Source: Branchipolynoe longqiensis
Taxonomy: Eukaryota > Annelida > Polychaeta > Phyllodocida > Polynoidae
Reading direction: 5' to 3'
Assembly (NCBI GenBank): GCA_030323885.1
Contig: CM059197.1
Span: 33,001,884 to 33,065,883, forward strand
DNA: 64,000 nucleotides
Positions within the stretch are counted from its first letter, which is position 1, and the number at the start of each line of letters is the position of its first letter. Shown here piece after piece: positions 9,791 through 20,198 of the stretch. Both the position numbers and the translations under genes were made by a program. The notes below the pieces were generated by a model. That model worked only from the letters and a program-made list of their open reading frames with translations. It was not told where the DNA came from and did no database searches.

Positions 9791-10262
9791 CTGATCCAGG
9801 CTTCCCTCTATTAAAGCTCAATGTCAATCCTCCCTTTCCCACCCCCTCCCCCACACCCAGACACCTCCAACACACACATACACACGCACACACAAACACC
9901 GAAATAACTAGGACAGACAACTCTTCAACAATACTGTTCTTCTGGGGTTCCCGTCAACTCCCATCAATCACACTATTATCTAGAGAAGAGACACCGCCGG
10001 CGTGTGTGTGTGTGGGGGGGGGGGGTGGTAGGGGGAACCATGGTCTTTGATAAGAAATTGACTGAGTGTCGGCCCGATAGTGCATCTGATACTAGTGATA
10101 GGCAGATAAGGAGAGCGGTGTTAATTGATGTGGAATATACAATGAAGCAGAACAGGCATGACCAGATCCAGCCATGGTTCCACCCTGGAGCACAGCGGCT
10201 AATGGCTGCCGGCTGTCGGGTTTGAGGAAGGTTAGGGTGCCAGTGAACTGGTCGGGAACAGT
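9791..10262. other. No gene seen; mostly unique spacer
   Basis: Contains an ACACACACAC-rich run (9869-9895) and a GTGTG/G-run (10000-10025). The intervening ~230 bp (10030-10260) is balanced unique sequence that separates a C-rich from a G-rich array. A 73-codon frame here has no recognizable domain. Confidence 0.5.
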
Positions 10263-10264
10263 AC

Positions 10265-11010
10265 GGCGACCGGCGTGGTGGAGGGGATGGGTGGGGCGGA
10301 GGGGTGGGGGGAGGGATCATTGTTGAAGGGGAAAGGGGGAGGCAGAGAGCAGCGTGAAAGGGAAGGGTGGTGGAGGGAGGGGTCAGCATGGGAGGGGAGG
10401 GAGGGGTCATTGCTGAGAGGGGGGGAGGGGAAGGAGACGGGTGGGGGAAGGAGGGGTCATTGTTGAAGGGGAGGGGTGGGGGAGTGATGGGTCATTGTTG
10501 AAGGGGAGGGATAGGGGAGGGACCGGTCAACATGGAAGCGGCGGGGGGGGGGGGGGGGTTGAGGAGGGAGGCGTCATTATTGAAGGGGAAGGGGGGACGG
10601 AGAGAACGGCGTGAAAAGGAATGGTGGGAAGGGATGGGTCAGCATGTGAGGGGAGGGAGGGGTCATTGTTAAGGGGAGGGGCGAAGGAGGGGTCATTGCT
10701 GAAGGGGAGGGGGAGTGAGAAGTCATTGTTGAAGGGGAGGGGTGGGGGGATGAGTCAGTGTTGAAGGGGAGGGTGGGGGAGGGAGGGGTCATTGTTGAAA
10801 GGAGGGTGTGAGAGGGAGGGGTCATTGTTGAAGGGGAAGGGTGGGGCAAGGACTGGTCATTATTGAAGGGGGTGGGGGAAGGGTCATTGTTGAAGGGTAC
10901 CAGTTGGGGAAGGAGCGGTCATTGTTGAAGGAGAGGGCTGGGGGAGGGGGTCGTTATTGAAGGGGATGGGTGGCGGGGGGGACCGGTCAGCATGGAAGGG
11001 GGGGGGGGGG
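10265..11010. repeat. G-rich minisatellite (GGTCATTGTTGAAGGGGAGG unit)
   Basis: About 20 degenerate copies of a ~35-40 bp unit built on GGTCATTGTTGAAGGGGAGG plus G-runs. It has purine-skewed strands, opposite in skew to the 9.0-9.8 kb array. Minus-strand TPP/SPS-type frames are translations of the repeat. Confidence 0.92.
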
Positions 11011-11485
11011 GGGTTGAGGAGGATTGTCGTGGCAGAGTACGGGGCCGGGTAAAGCAGTGATTGGCATGGGGACAGAGGAGAGGGGATGGGAGAGGGAATT
11101 ATCGGGGCATAGTACCGGTAGGGGTGAGTGTGGGGGGGGGGGGGGTGAGAAGTAATCACCATGGCTTTGTAGTCTAGAAAATGCAGGGAGGTGTGGGTGC
11201 GAAACGGGTCGGGCAGCGAGGGAGTCACTGCAATGTACTTAGTCTACACACACCAGTTAGGATCACGCCTTCTATAACTTAAGTATAACTAGTATCAGTC
11301 AGCAACAATATAATCGGGGTGTCTCTGGTAGGAGAAGGTTTCGTGGGCAAAGACACTTTAGGTGCTGCCCCATTTCAGCACCTGTTTATCACTTAATCCG
11401 GAGCCAATTTGAATTAATATGGAATTCCCAGTTCTCGTGTCATGGTGCATTGTACGTCTGTGCTGGTGGGTAAGGCACGAGGTGC
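11011..11485. other. No gene seen
   Basis: Unique sequence with a G-run near 11132. No coding frame beyond chance length and no recognized repeat family. Confidence 0.45.
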
Positions 11486-11588
11486 GACCGGAGCTCGATG
11501 GGGGCATGCCGTGCTGCCGTGTTGCCGGTGGCGGGTAGCGGGTAGAGCTTAGCGGGTAGCGGGTAGCTGGTAGCGGGACGGTAGCGGC
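11485..11588. repeat. Short GCGGGTA/GTAGCGG tandem repeat
   Basis: About a dozen degenerate copies of a 7-bp GTAGCGG-like unit. Confidence 0.8.
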
Positions 11589-11734
11589 AACTTGGTCCCT
11601 ACCCGTCCTAAGTGGTTTACAGCACCAGTTTGCTTCACATTTTGGACTTTTCACCTCATCTTTGTGTTGACTGTCTGCATGGTTGTGTGTTTGTTTGTTG
11701 TTGTTTTACGTCCTAGCAAATGTGTTTGGTGGAT

Positions 11735-13315
11735 GCTGATATTGCTGTCAGCGTCTGCACAGTTGTCTGTGGTAGGCGCATGTATTGCTGTGAGTGTATG
11801 TAGAGTTGTGTGTGGGTATTGCTATGAACAACTGTACGGTTGTGTGTAGTGGTGGGTGGATGTATTGCTGTGAATGTGTGCAGAATTGTTTGTGGTGGTA
11901 GGTGCATGTATTGCTGTGAATGTATGCACAGTTGTCTGTGGTAGGCACATGCATAGCTGTGAGTGCATGCAGAGTTGTATGTGGTAGGCATATGTATTGC
12001 TGTGAGTGTGTGCAATGCAGAGTTGTGTGTGGGTATTGCTATGAATGACTGTATGGTTGTGTGTAGTGGTGGGTGGTTGTATTGCTGTGAGTGTGTGCAG
12101 AATTGTGTGTGGGGGTAGGTGCATGTATTGCTGTGAATGTATGCACAAGTGTCTGTGGTAGGCACATGTATTGCTGTGAGTGTATGCAATGCAGAGTTGT
12201 GTGTGGGTATTTCCATGAATGACTGTAAGGTTTTGCGTAGTGGTGGGTGGTTGTATTGCTGTGAGTGTATGCAGAGGTGTGTGTGGTAGGTATATGTATT
12301 GCTGTGAGTGTATGCAATGCAGAGTTGTGTGTGGGTATGTCTATGAATGACTGTAAGGTTGTGCATAGTGGTGGGTGGTTGTATTGCTGTGAGTGTATGC
12401 AGAGTTGTGTGTGGTAGGCATATGTATTGCTGTGAGTGTATGCAATGCAGAGTTGTGTGTGGGTATTGCTATGAATGACTGTAAGGTTGTGCGTAGTGGT
12501 GGGTGGTTGTATTGCTGTGAGTGTGTGCAGAATTGTGGGTGGAGGTAGGTGCATGTATTGCTGTGAATGTCTGGACAGTTATGTTTGGTAGATTTAGGTA
12601 TTGATCTGCGTGTTTGCACAGTTGCTTGTGGTAGGTTTATATATTGCTGTGAGTGTATACAGAGCTGTGTGTGGTGGTGGGTTTGCATATTACTGTGAAT
12701 GTGTGCATAGTTGTGTGTCATGCTAGGTGCATGTATTGCTGTGAATGCATGCACAGTTGTGTGTCGTGGTAGGTGTATGTATTGCTGTGAGTGCATGCAC
12801 AGTTGTGTATGGTGGGTTTGGGTAGTGCTGTTAGTATTTGAACAGATATGTGTGGTGGTGGGTGTGTGTATTACTGTGAATGCACATAGTTCTGTGTCGT
12901 GGTAGGTGCATGTATTGCTGTGAGTGCATGCACAGTTGTATATGGTGGGTTTGGGTAGTGCTGTTACAGTGTTAGTGTTTGAATAGCTGTGTGTCGTGGT
13001 GGGTATGCTTATTACTGTGAATGCGTGCGGAATTGTGTGTTGTGGTAGGTGTATGTATTGCTCTGAGTGTATACAGAGCTGTGTGTGGTGGTGGGTGTGT
13101 GTATTACTGTGAATGCGTGCAGAGTTGTGTATCGTGGTAGATGCATGTATTGCTGTCAGTGTGTGCACAGTCATGTAATGTGGGTTTGGGTAGTGTTGTT
13201 AGTGTTTGAACAGTTGTGTGTGGTGGTGGGTGTGCGTATTACTGTAATGCACTAGAGTTGTGTGTCACGGTAGGCGCATGTATTTCTGTGATTGTATGCA
13301 CTGTTGTGCATGGTG
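11735..13315. repeat. ~45-bp minisatellite, about 35 copies
   Basis: The unit is based on GGTAGGTGCATGTATTGCTG followed by TGAATGTATGCACAGTTG and TGTGTG. Higher-order structure is visible: some units carry a GGGTATTGCTATGAATGACTG variant that recurs roughly every 230 bp (11810, 12030, 12340, 12465). Minus-strand frames of up to 277 codons (HSQQY, TPTTTHN repeats) are the translated array. Confidence 0.95.
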
Positions 13316-13319
13316 GGTT

Positions 13320-13615
13320 TCCCGAAAAAACACCGTGCTTCCCTTGAAGCTTTCACTGTGCCGTTCCGCTCCACCGCCTCTCCGTCACTGAGGCGTGTCG
13401 CTGCCCGCCCCGGTGCTGAGACCTGTGAGGGGTGCGTTCTGCTCGGCCCTCTCGGCACGCTAAGTGGATCACCATATCCCACACGGCGCTTGTTTGTTAA
13501 TCCCCTTGTGTCGGCACAGATTATGAGTTGCCGCGCATGCGCCGTTAATCCAATACCGCAAACCGGCGCGTCGACACGGGCATGTTGGAAACATGTCGTA
13601 AAAGGACTGCCATCC
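13320..13615. other. Unique island between two arrays, with a GCGCATGCGC palindrome
   Basis: About 295 bp of non-repetitive, CpG-containing sequence sandwiched between the 45-bp array and the CACACC array. It holds GCGCATGCGC at 13533-13542 and CCGCCCCGG-type GC boxes. Both strands are open over most of its length, but neither translation shows a domain I recognize. It may be an isolated promoter, an exon fragment or simply the pre-expansion locus. Confidence 0.4.
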
Positions 13616-13621
13616 TCCCAC

Positions 13622-14310
13622 AACAGACACACACACACCTACACCTGCACCTACACCCACACACACACTCACATCCACACCCACACCCACACCTATTCAC
13701 ATGCCCGCACCCACAAGTACACCCACACCTACACCAATACCCACATTCATATCCCTACCCCACCCTCACCCACACCCTCACCTACACCCACACCCTTACC
13801 TACACCCACACCCACATCTACACCCACATCTACACCCACACAAACACCCACACAAACACCTACACCCACATCTACACCCACCCACACCCACACCTACACC
13901 CACACCTACATCCTCATCCACACACACATCCCTACCTCCACACCCACCAGACCCACACACCCAAACCTACACCCACACCCTCACCTATACCCACACCCTC
14001 ATCCACATCCACACCCACACCTCCACCCACACCTACTCCCACACCCACTTCTCACACATCCCTACCTCTACCCCCACCACACCCACACACCTACACCCAC
14101 TCCCTCACCTATACCCACTCCCACTCCCACACCATCACCTACACCCACACCCACACCCACACCCTCACCCTCACCCTCACCCACACCCACACCTACATGC
14201 ACAGCTTCACCCGTATCCGGACCCCGACCCATATCCCCACCCACACCCCCAACTACACATACACACCCTCACCTACACCTACACCCACATCCTCACCCAC
14301 GCGCCACCCA
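13622..14310. repeat. (CACACCTACACC)n array
   Basis: About 690 bp of CCCACA/CCTACA hexamers with CCCTCA variants. Open frames of 211-352 codons (TPTPTP, HPHPHT, THTHTY) occur in all three plus frames because the period is a multiple of 3. Confidence 0.95.
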
Positions 14311-14370
14311 TTATAATGTTATCGTTACACTTTTGACCGTTAAATTCTAAACGATTACACCTCAGACGAT

Positions 14371-14395
14371 GTGGTGGGGGGGGGGGGGGGGGGTG
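14371..14395. repeat. Poly-G tract
   Basis: An uninterrupted G run of about 20 after GATGTGGT. Confidence 0.9.
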
Positions 14396-14639
14396 CTGGG
14401 ATGTTCTGACTAGTGTATGTATAGCGTTATTAGTGCATAATATGGTGACCTTGGTGACCTTGCTCTAATGGCATTAATAGTTGCTCACAGTGTCTGCGCT
14501 GCCCCTCCGCACCCCCTGCCCGACCGCCCCCCTCCTCTACATCATCCATCCTTCTACTCATCCAGGCCGCGCCGTACATTAATGAGATTGGCACAGCGTC
14601 CATTAAAGATTCCATCTTGTCGCCGGTCTGATACACTAC

Positions 14640-14695
14640 TCCAACCCCACCCCCACCCCCACCCCCACCCCCACCACCACCACCACCGCCACCTT
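14640..14695. repeat. (CCCCCA)n/(CCA)n microsatellite
   Basis: CCCCCACCCCCACCC hexamers pass into CCACCACCACC triplets. Simple repeat. Confidence 0.9.
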
Positions 14696-14817
14696 ACTGT
14701 GGAGCACCATCTCATGGGGCCCATGTTACTACAACAACAGTATACCAAGGCGAACCCTCAACACAATGATACAAGTAATCACTCTGCCAATACATATGTG
14801 CGCCCAAACTAGCATTG

Positions 14818-14821
<4 letters not shown>

Positions 14822-14864
<43 letters not shown>
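14822..14864. repeat. (TA)n microsatellite
   Basis: About 20 perfect TA dinucleotides. Confidence 0.97.
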
Positions 14865-14865
<1 letters not shown>

Positions 14866-15194
14866 TGTGCTATCTTTAGGACAGAGGCTTTTGACAGACA
14901 CAAGCTTCAAATACCTGGTCTCGTGTTATAATTGATGAGGGTTCCAAGCCTGATATATTCTCTCAGAGAGCACAGTCAACAGCAGCGTGGACAAGGCTGA
15001 AACCAATTTGGTTTGACAATAGTATTTCTCTCACAGTCTCGGCTCCAAAATACGACTGATGCATTCTCTTGTCACGTACAACTTCCTGTATGCTTGTTAA
15101 TCAAGAACCCTCATAACAGATCCCCAAAGAAGAATACAAACCATGAAAATGAGGTGCTATCGCCAGATACTACACATCTCATTCGAAGACCATG
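14865..15194. other. Probable upstream part of the LINE-Y remnant; no intact frame
   Basis: Balanced sequence directly upstream of the LINE-Y C-terminal remnant and in the right place for more of its coding region, but I cannot trace a continuous reading frame through it. Confidence 0.35.
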
Positions 15195-15522
15195 TTACGA
15201 ATGAGTAAGTTGTTGCCAAGATCCAGCAGACAACTGGACAATCTCCGGACAATCGTACCAAGATGCAAACTGCAGTGGTATGGTCATATTTCCCGTTCAT
15301 CTGATCTGGCCATAACAATCTTGCAAAAGGCACAATGAAAGAGTGGAGAAAATAAGGGAAACAAAGGAAGAGGTGCGAAGACGACATCTGGAAATGGACA
15401 AGCCGGAGGGCAGGGGAGAACAGAGTAAACTGGAGAAAACTCATTGCAAAGTCATCTGTAGTGCTCCAATGACCCAAACAGTTAAGGGATTGATGATGAT
15501 GATGACGATGATGAATATATAT
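15195..15522 (+). pseudogene. Non-LTR retrotransposon 3' end (LINE-Y), broken
   Basis: One frame reads VPRCKLQWYGHISRSSDLA, stops, and another continues GKQRKRCEDDIWKWTS and NWRKLIAKSSVVLQ. The order (KLQWYGH, then basic KR..ED.I..W, then WR.L..KS) is a common C-terminal pattern of metazoan non-LTR retrotransposon proteins. It ends in a (GATGAT)n tail. Several frameshifts and stops make it a dead copy. A second copy lies at 45595-45880. The clade cannot be fixed from this fragment. Confidence 0.75.
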
Positions 15523-15530
15523 TTTATATA

Positions 15531-15722
15531 CATTAAAACCTCTCTAAATTGACCGACTATGGGACCGAATTTAAATCGTCCATTTAGGGAGGTGGTTGGA
15601 TTAGGGATTTAAACACAAATTGTACGATGGTATTGTATGGGTGATCGTTTTGGACCCAAATAAAACGATTGATATAGGGGAGTGGTGGATTTGTGGAGGT
15701 GGTCGGTTAGAGAGGTTTTATA
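15531..15722. mobile_element. Pogo-like MITE-P1, full length
   Basis: A ~180-bp palindromic element. TIRs read ATTAAAACCTCTCTAAATTG at the left and GGTTAGAGAGGTTTTATATA at the right. Internal blocks CATTTAGGGAGGTGGTTGG and GGGAGTGGTGGATTTGTGG are shared with copies at 21495, 36357, 44825, 56230 and 56872. The outermost CAGT is mutated here. TA flanks and CAGT ends elsewhere suggest the Tc1/mariner-pogo group. Confidence 0.85.
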
Positions 15723-16067
15723 TAGAAATGTATATATATATATATATACACACACCCATATCTATGAATATAATCATATATATATATATAAATATATATA
15801 TGAGTTTGACTAGATAGGTACGGGCATGCCTGAGCACCAGCACAAATAGCTTGAGTTAAACAGGTCTGAGTTTGTTGGGGTGTGTTTTCTTTGTACGCCG
15901 GCGCGCCCAGTGGCACTCTGAGGGACGGGCAAGGCGGGATGGTTGGGAGTGGTGAGAGGGGTGTCTCCAGCAGGGCCACGGGACGCCATCTATAATAGGC
16001 ATCAGTCTTAAATATATCAGGGTGAGTGGGTTATGTAACCGTGGGGGTAATGTAATAGGTCTCGCGG
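15723..16067. other. (TA)n patches; no gene seen
   Basis: TA-rich runs at 15729-15805, then about 260 bp of unique sequence without a recognizable frame or repeat. Confidence 0.5.
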
Positions 16068-16560
16068 GTGACGCTAGAGGTGGCGTGATGTGGCGTGGTG
16101 TGGTGTGGCGTGGTGCGGCCTGATGTGGCGTGATGTGGCGTGATAATGCGTGATGTGACATGATGTGGTGCGGCGTGGTGTGGCGTGATGTGGCGTGATA
16201 TGGGGTGGTGTGGCGTGATATGGCGTGGTGTGGCGTGATGTGGCGTGATATGGGGTGATGTTGCGTGATGTGGCCTGATATGGTGTGATATGGTGTGATG
16301 TGACGTGATGTGGCGTGATGTGGCCTAATATGGTGTGATATGGCGTGATGTGACGTGATGTGGCTTGATGTGGCGTGATGTGGCGTGATGTGGCGTGATG
16401 TGGCGTGATGTGGCGTGATGTGGCGTGATGTGGCGAGAGGTGGTGTGATTTGGCGTGGTTTGGCATGATGTGCCGAGAGGTGGCGTGATGTGGCGTGGTT
16501 TGGCGTGATGTGGCGTGGTTTGACGTGATATGGCGTGGTTTGACGTGACGTGGCGTGGTT
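16068..16560. repeat. 10-bp tandem array (TGATGTGGCG)
   Basis: About 49 copies of TGATGTGGCG with T/C and A/G variants, including a run of seven near-identical units at 16365-16432. The period is close to one helical turn. The 130-codon histidine/threonine/serine-rich minus frame is the translated array. Confidence 0.96.
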
Positions 16561-16671
16561 TCTGGCTTCCTGCGCTTAGTGAGCAGGTTCTACTTTGTAT
16601 GCACTACTTATGCGTTATATCTGTTAAATAACGCACGGTGCGCATACCTGTCCGTGTCTGTTAGCGGCGAG

Positions 16672-16967
16672 GTTTGTTTATTTTATGGCGTTTGTCGTCC
16701 TAGCAACATCACAAGTCTTAACAGGATGGGTGCGGACTTGTGACAGTGCACACTCATTGCAACTTTAACAATGATGGCAAACTGGGAGATTGGGTCACTG
16801 GCAAAAACTTGACCCGATATCCCACTCAGTCACATTATCCTGGCACAAATCAGTCCTTGATGTATCCTGGTCATGCTGGGTGTCAGGCTAGCTGGCGACA
16901 AGTGTCAATTGTGTACGTCATTTGTTTGACTCGGTCGGGGTTCAAACATCATCAACCTGCCCGCTGA
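16672..16967 (-). mobile_element. SINE-A, diverged
   Basis: On the minus strand the body blocks GGGATATCGGGTCAAGTTTT and CAATGAGTGTGCACTGTCAC lead to a GTTGCTAGGACG 3' end. The head is represented by GGGTTTGAAC (degenerate B box: GTTTGAACCCC). It is clearly older than the copy at 51750. Confidence 0.85.
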
Positions 16968-17040
16968 AATTAGTCACAGGCAGTGATTGGTTACCTCCAG
17001 TTCCTTTTCAATGATTGACAATATATATTTAAATCTGTAT

Positions 17041-17670
17041 AGCAGTTTACACTGACCTCAACCAAGTAACCACATAGACAGGCAGGCATGGATCAGGTGA
17101 TTGCATCAGGAAGCCTAAATAGCCTAATGGTTAGGAAAATAGTCCCAGAATAGCAAGAAGGGTGGGTTCGAAATTAACTCTAGGTACAATATTTCCCATT
17201 TTCATCAACCCTACGACAATGGCTTCCATGACCAGGAGCATGTACAAGTTATGCGCTGTATGGTTGATGAACATAGCCAGTGTATGTATATGAGCCTGTC
17301 TCAAAAGGTGATAACTAATATTTGGTTTGTCCATTGCAACGTTTGACACAAAACAGCACAGAAACGGTTACACTGAAAACACAAGGACATTTGCTTCAAA
17401 TCAATATGTATTCTATTGGGATTATGAAACACAATGTAAAAAACAAATCAGTTTATCCTGAGCAAATGCATGAGCAGATAGTATGTTGATCATTACAATG
17501 GACAAAGTTTTGTCTCATATTACTTGTCACCTTTTGAGACAGTCTCATAAGGGCATTATGTGTTTGTATGTATGTTTGAATGTATGTTTGTATGTATGGG
17601 TGGACTTGTAAGCATTAATCAACTTATGGATGTAAACCCTTTGAAAGACTTGCCATTCCAGGGGGACAAC
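17041..17670 (+). mobile_element. SINE-B, split by MITE-T
   Basis: 5' part: CACTGACCTC, ATAGACAGGCAGGCATGG, then a tRNA-like head (TAGCCTAATGGTTAGG A box, GGGTTCGAAAT B-box-like) and the ACAATATTTCCCATTTTCAT body. It is interrupted at 17291 by a 257-bp MITE and resumes at 17548 through to GCCATTCCAGGGGGACAAC. Intact relatives lie at 19891 and 20199. Confidence 0.8.
17291..17547. mobile_element. MITE-T, inserted in SINE-B with TA duplication
   Basis: TIRs TGAGCCTGTCTCAAAAGGTG (left) and CACCTTTTGAGACAGTCTCA (right), with TA on both sides (17289-17290, 17548-17549). A second copy lies at 32571-32824. The 257-bp length, TA target and absence of a transposase indicate a mariner-like non-autonomous element. 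Confidence 0.9.
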
Positions 17671-17868
17671 TATTAGTATTCTAAATTCACCTCTCCAGCA
17701 AAAGGCCAAATAGGCAGGCATTCACATCACTAATATTTCCCATCCCCAGTAAATGGGTCATATTAGCCTCGATTGCGTCCTTATTGAAATCCAATGTCAT
17801 TATCACATTGCAGTTGCACAATCTGATTGTTTTGGCGTCTCTTCCAATATATTAGGTTGATTTGGTCG
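17671..17868. other. Unique spacer
   Basis: Balanced sequence between SINE-B and the next SINE-A; nothing recognized. Confidence 0.5.
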
Positions 17869-17870
17869 TT

Positions 17871-18173
17871 GGAGTTTTATATCCTGGCAACATCTAAGGT
17901 CATGCGCACTCATGGCGACTTTATAGTGCTGCCCCAGTGTGAGACCAGGCCACTAGGGGCAGCACCTGATATCCCACTCAGTCACATTATCCTGACACTA
18001 AGCCACACATTCCTTGCCCTATCCTAGTAATACCGAGTCCCTGGATAGGAAGCGACAAGTATCAATTTTTTAAGTAATTAGTTTGACTCCACCAGGGTTC
18101 GAAACCGTGGGTTCGAATCCCACGGTCTGCCAAAACGGGAGAAGGACGCTCAACTCATTCGCCCATCCCGTCT
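17871..18173 (-). mobile_element. SINE-A with internal deletion
   Basis: The minus-strand head contains the word GGTTCGAA twice in close succession. The body is normal, but about 30 bp just before the 3' end (the GTCACAAGTCGGTACCCGTC block) are missing. The 3' end is GTTGCCAGGATATAAAAC. Confidence 0.85.
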
Positions 18174-18350
18174 GATATATATACTAGGTTCATATATAAT
18201 CCACTTTACTTTAATTTACAGTGACCTTTATTTGACAGGGTTAATTTCCCAGGTATTTGAAGTGAAAACATGCACAATTAATGTTGGCATGCTTAGCAAA
18301 CTGCTTCAGATTATGTGACACATTCTATTAAATTAACTATTTAGTCCCTT

Positions 18351-18940
18351 ATGCTGCAGTCGCGCTATGACGCTTCTTGCCGGCGCTCCACCAACGCGCA
18401 AAATAAGTTGTACGCGTCGAGACACGTCCAACTTTTCGGCAGTGTTGGGAAAAAGTTTGGCGTCAGCTCAGCGTGTTACTAGCGCGGCCAACGTGTGTCA
18501 ACGCGTGCGGGAAAAACATTTTAAAAGTTTGGCGCGATGTCTTCATATGACCTTAGATGTTGCTAGGGCATAAAACAACAATGCCCCAGTTTGGCGCAAT
18601 GTGTGCGAACGACCCTCCCACGCGCGCGGCATCTGCCTAGCGTTCGGATAATATTATTCCAGCGATGTCGACATGCTTCTGACGTCGCCATAATATTGGA
18701 ACCCGCGCGTTGACGCGCGTTGTCGGTCGTCGAAAGTTTTGTGCTTGCACAAAACTTTGGACACCCCACGACGCGTGCCGGGGTTCATCGCCAACCGTCG
18801 ACCTCCATGAACGTGTACCGATGTGTACCGACACACGCGTAATGCGCGCGTAATGCTTCCCGACGTCTCCCGACGTCTCGCCAAAAAGTGACACACGTCG
18901 ACGCGCGTTGGAGAGAAGCGTCATAGTGTGACTGCAGCAT
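18351..18940. mobile_element. Inverted-repeat element with CGCG/CGTCG-rich interior
   Basis: TIRs ATGCTGCAGTCGCGCTATGA and TCATAGTGTGACTGCAGCAT extend inward through GACGCTTCT. The TIR core AGTCACACTA is shared with elements at 48060, 53814 and 63160. The interior is filled with ACGCGTCG, ACGCGCG, GTTTGGCG and CGACGTCTCC words not found in its neighbours. It contains a SINE-A fragment and lies inside a MITE-Q. Confidence 0.85.
18541..18587 (+). mobile_element. SINE-A 3' fragment nested in the element at 18351
   Basis: TATGACCTTAGATGTTGCTA, then GGGCATAAAACAACA. It is flanked by AGTTTGGCGCGATGT (18526-18540) and AGTTTGGCGCAATGT (18588-18602), a 15-bp duplication with one mismatch, proving insertion after the host element existed. 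Confidence 0.85.
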
Positions 18941-19089
18941 GATTTGGACGAGGTATTGTTTCACAAGTGCCCCAGTAGCTAAGCTGGCTTTGTAGCTTCT
19001 AATCTAAGTAAACGCTGATGGTTTCGAAAATATTATGCTTTCATCGGACTATGCTTTGTGTTCATGCTGATGTACACACAAACCTACTA

Positions 19090-19598
19090 CAGTATAACCC
19101 CACTAAACCAAGCTCGGTTAAATCAAACGATCGGTTAATCCAAACTTGTTTTGGTGGCCTGGCAAAATACTACCATTTATCATATAAAAAAGTTGGTTAA
19201 ACCAAAGTCGGTTAATCAAAATTATCGGTTAATCCAAACAAAATTGTCGGACCCCAGGCCACTCCGTTATGGTTAAACCAAACTTTCATGTGGTTATAGG
19301 GTCATCTGAGACCCCACAGACTTTTTTATATGATAAATGGTAGTATTTTGGAGGGGCTGCCCCAAAAAAGTTTGGATTAACCGATCATTTAGTTTAACGG
19401 ATCTTGGTTTAACCAACTTTTTTATATGATACATACATAAAAAACAATCAAAGTGTCCAAATGCATTGTATATTACATGTGCAATAAATGCTTACTCAAA
19501 GTCAAAGTCAAAGTCAAAGCTCGGTTAAACCAATGATCGGTTAATCCAAACACATTTCTAGGGTCTCTTTAAGTTTGGTTTAACAGGGTTATGCTGTA
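19090..19598. mobile_element. Pogo-like MITE-P2, composite
   Basis: Ends CAGTATAACCCCACTAAACC and GGTTTAACAGGGTTATGCTG. The interior is a series of GGTTAATCCAAAC / GGTTTAACC words in both orientations, with the ATTTATCATATAAAAAAGTTG block twice inverted (19166 and 19320). This looks like two family copies nested or fused. Solo ends occur at 21749 and 54185. Confidence 0.8.
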
Positions 19599-19890
19599 TA
19601 CTGCAAAGAACCAACATGAATGCTAGCTTATATTTCGCACATCCGCCAGAGGGAGTCTCTGTAGCTGGTTCTGCGAAGCCGAGTCTTCCATGCCAGCACG
19701 CGACATACACAACAAGCAACATTCAAGTTTTCTTTCCAGCTTACGTCTGGGTTCTTTCCTCGCATGTGATGTGGTTTCAGAAAATGGTGCTAGTTGTGCA
19801 CAACATATCAGGTCATGTGGGAAAGAAATGGATGAAGCCAGCTGTTTGGTATTATTTATTGGATTGCTTTATTAAAATTGCAATGTACTG

Positions 19891-20198
19891 TAGTAGTCTG
19901 CACTGACCTCTCAGGTGAGTAGCCACATAGACAGGTAGCCATGGGTTCTATGGGGATATCAGGGAGCCTAGGTGGTGTAATAGTTAGCACATTGGCCCAC
20001 AATGCAAAGAGATGTGGATTCGAGTCCCACTCTCGGCGCAATATTTCCCATTTTCATCACCCCCATGACACTGGTGCCATGACCAGGATCCTGTATAAGC
20101 TATGCGCTGTATAGTTATTGAATGTATATGTTGTATATGTGTAAGTGCATTGCCCGTATGTACCAAATTGTAAAGAGTTACAATTCCAGGGGGATGAG
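19891..20198 (+). mobile_element. SINE-B, near full length
   Basis: Starts GTAGTCTGCACTGACCTCTC and has GGTGGTGTAATAGTTAGCAC (A box) and GATTCGAGTCCCAC (B box). The body is GCAATATTTCCCATTTTCAT and TATAAGCTATGCGCTGTATA. It ends ACAATTCCAGGGGGATGAG, immediately followed by another copy of the same SINE. Confidence 0.85.

Larger units (their letters stand above)
18175..19066. mobile_element. MITE-Q, split by a Harbinger-like element
   Basis: Left part (18180-18350) holds the AATTAATGTTGGCATGCTTAG block. The right part resumes at 18941 and ends TTCATCGGACTATGCTT. The split is caused by the element at 18351-18940. Confidence 0.7.

Noticed and set aside
9124..9794. Long open frames on both strands (up to 290 codons) suggesting proline-rich and glycine/arginine-rich proteins
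   Set aside because: The DNA is a polypyrimidine simple repeat that lacks stops on both strands; no domain, no codon structure.
12341..13174. 277-codon minus frame resembling a repeat protein
   Set aside because: Exact translation of the ~45-bp minisatellite; equally open in other frames.
18090..18135. Duplicated GGTTCGAA words suggesting a tRNA gene
   Set aside because: They belong to the minus-strand head of a SINE-A copy whose body and 3' end follow; no cloverleaf with paired acceptor stem was seen.
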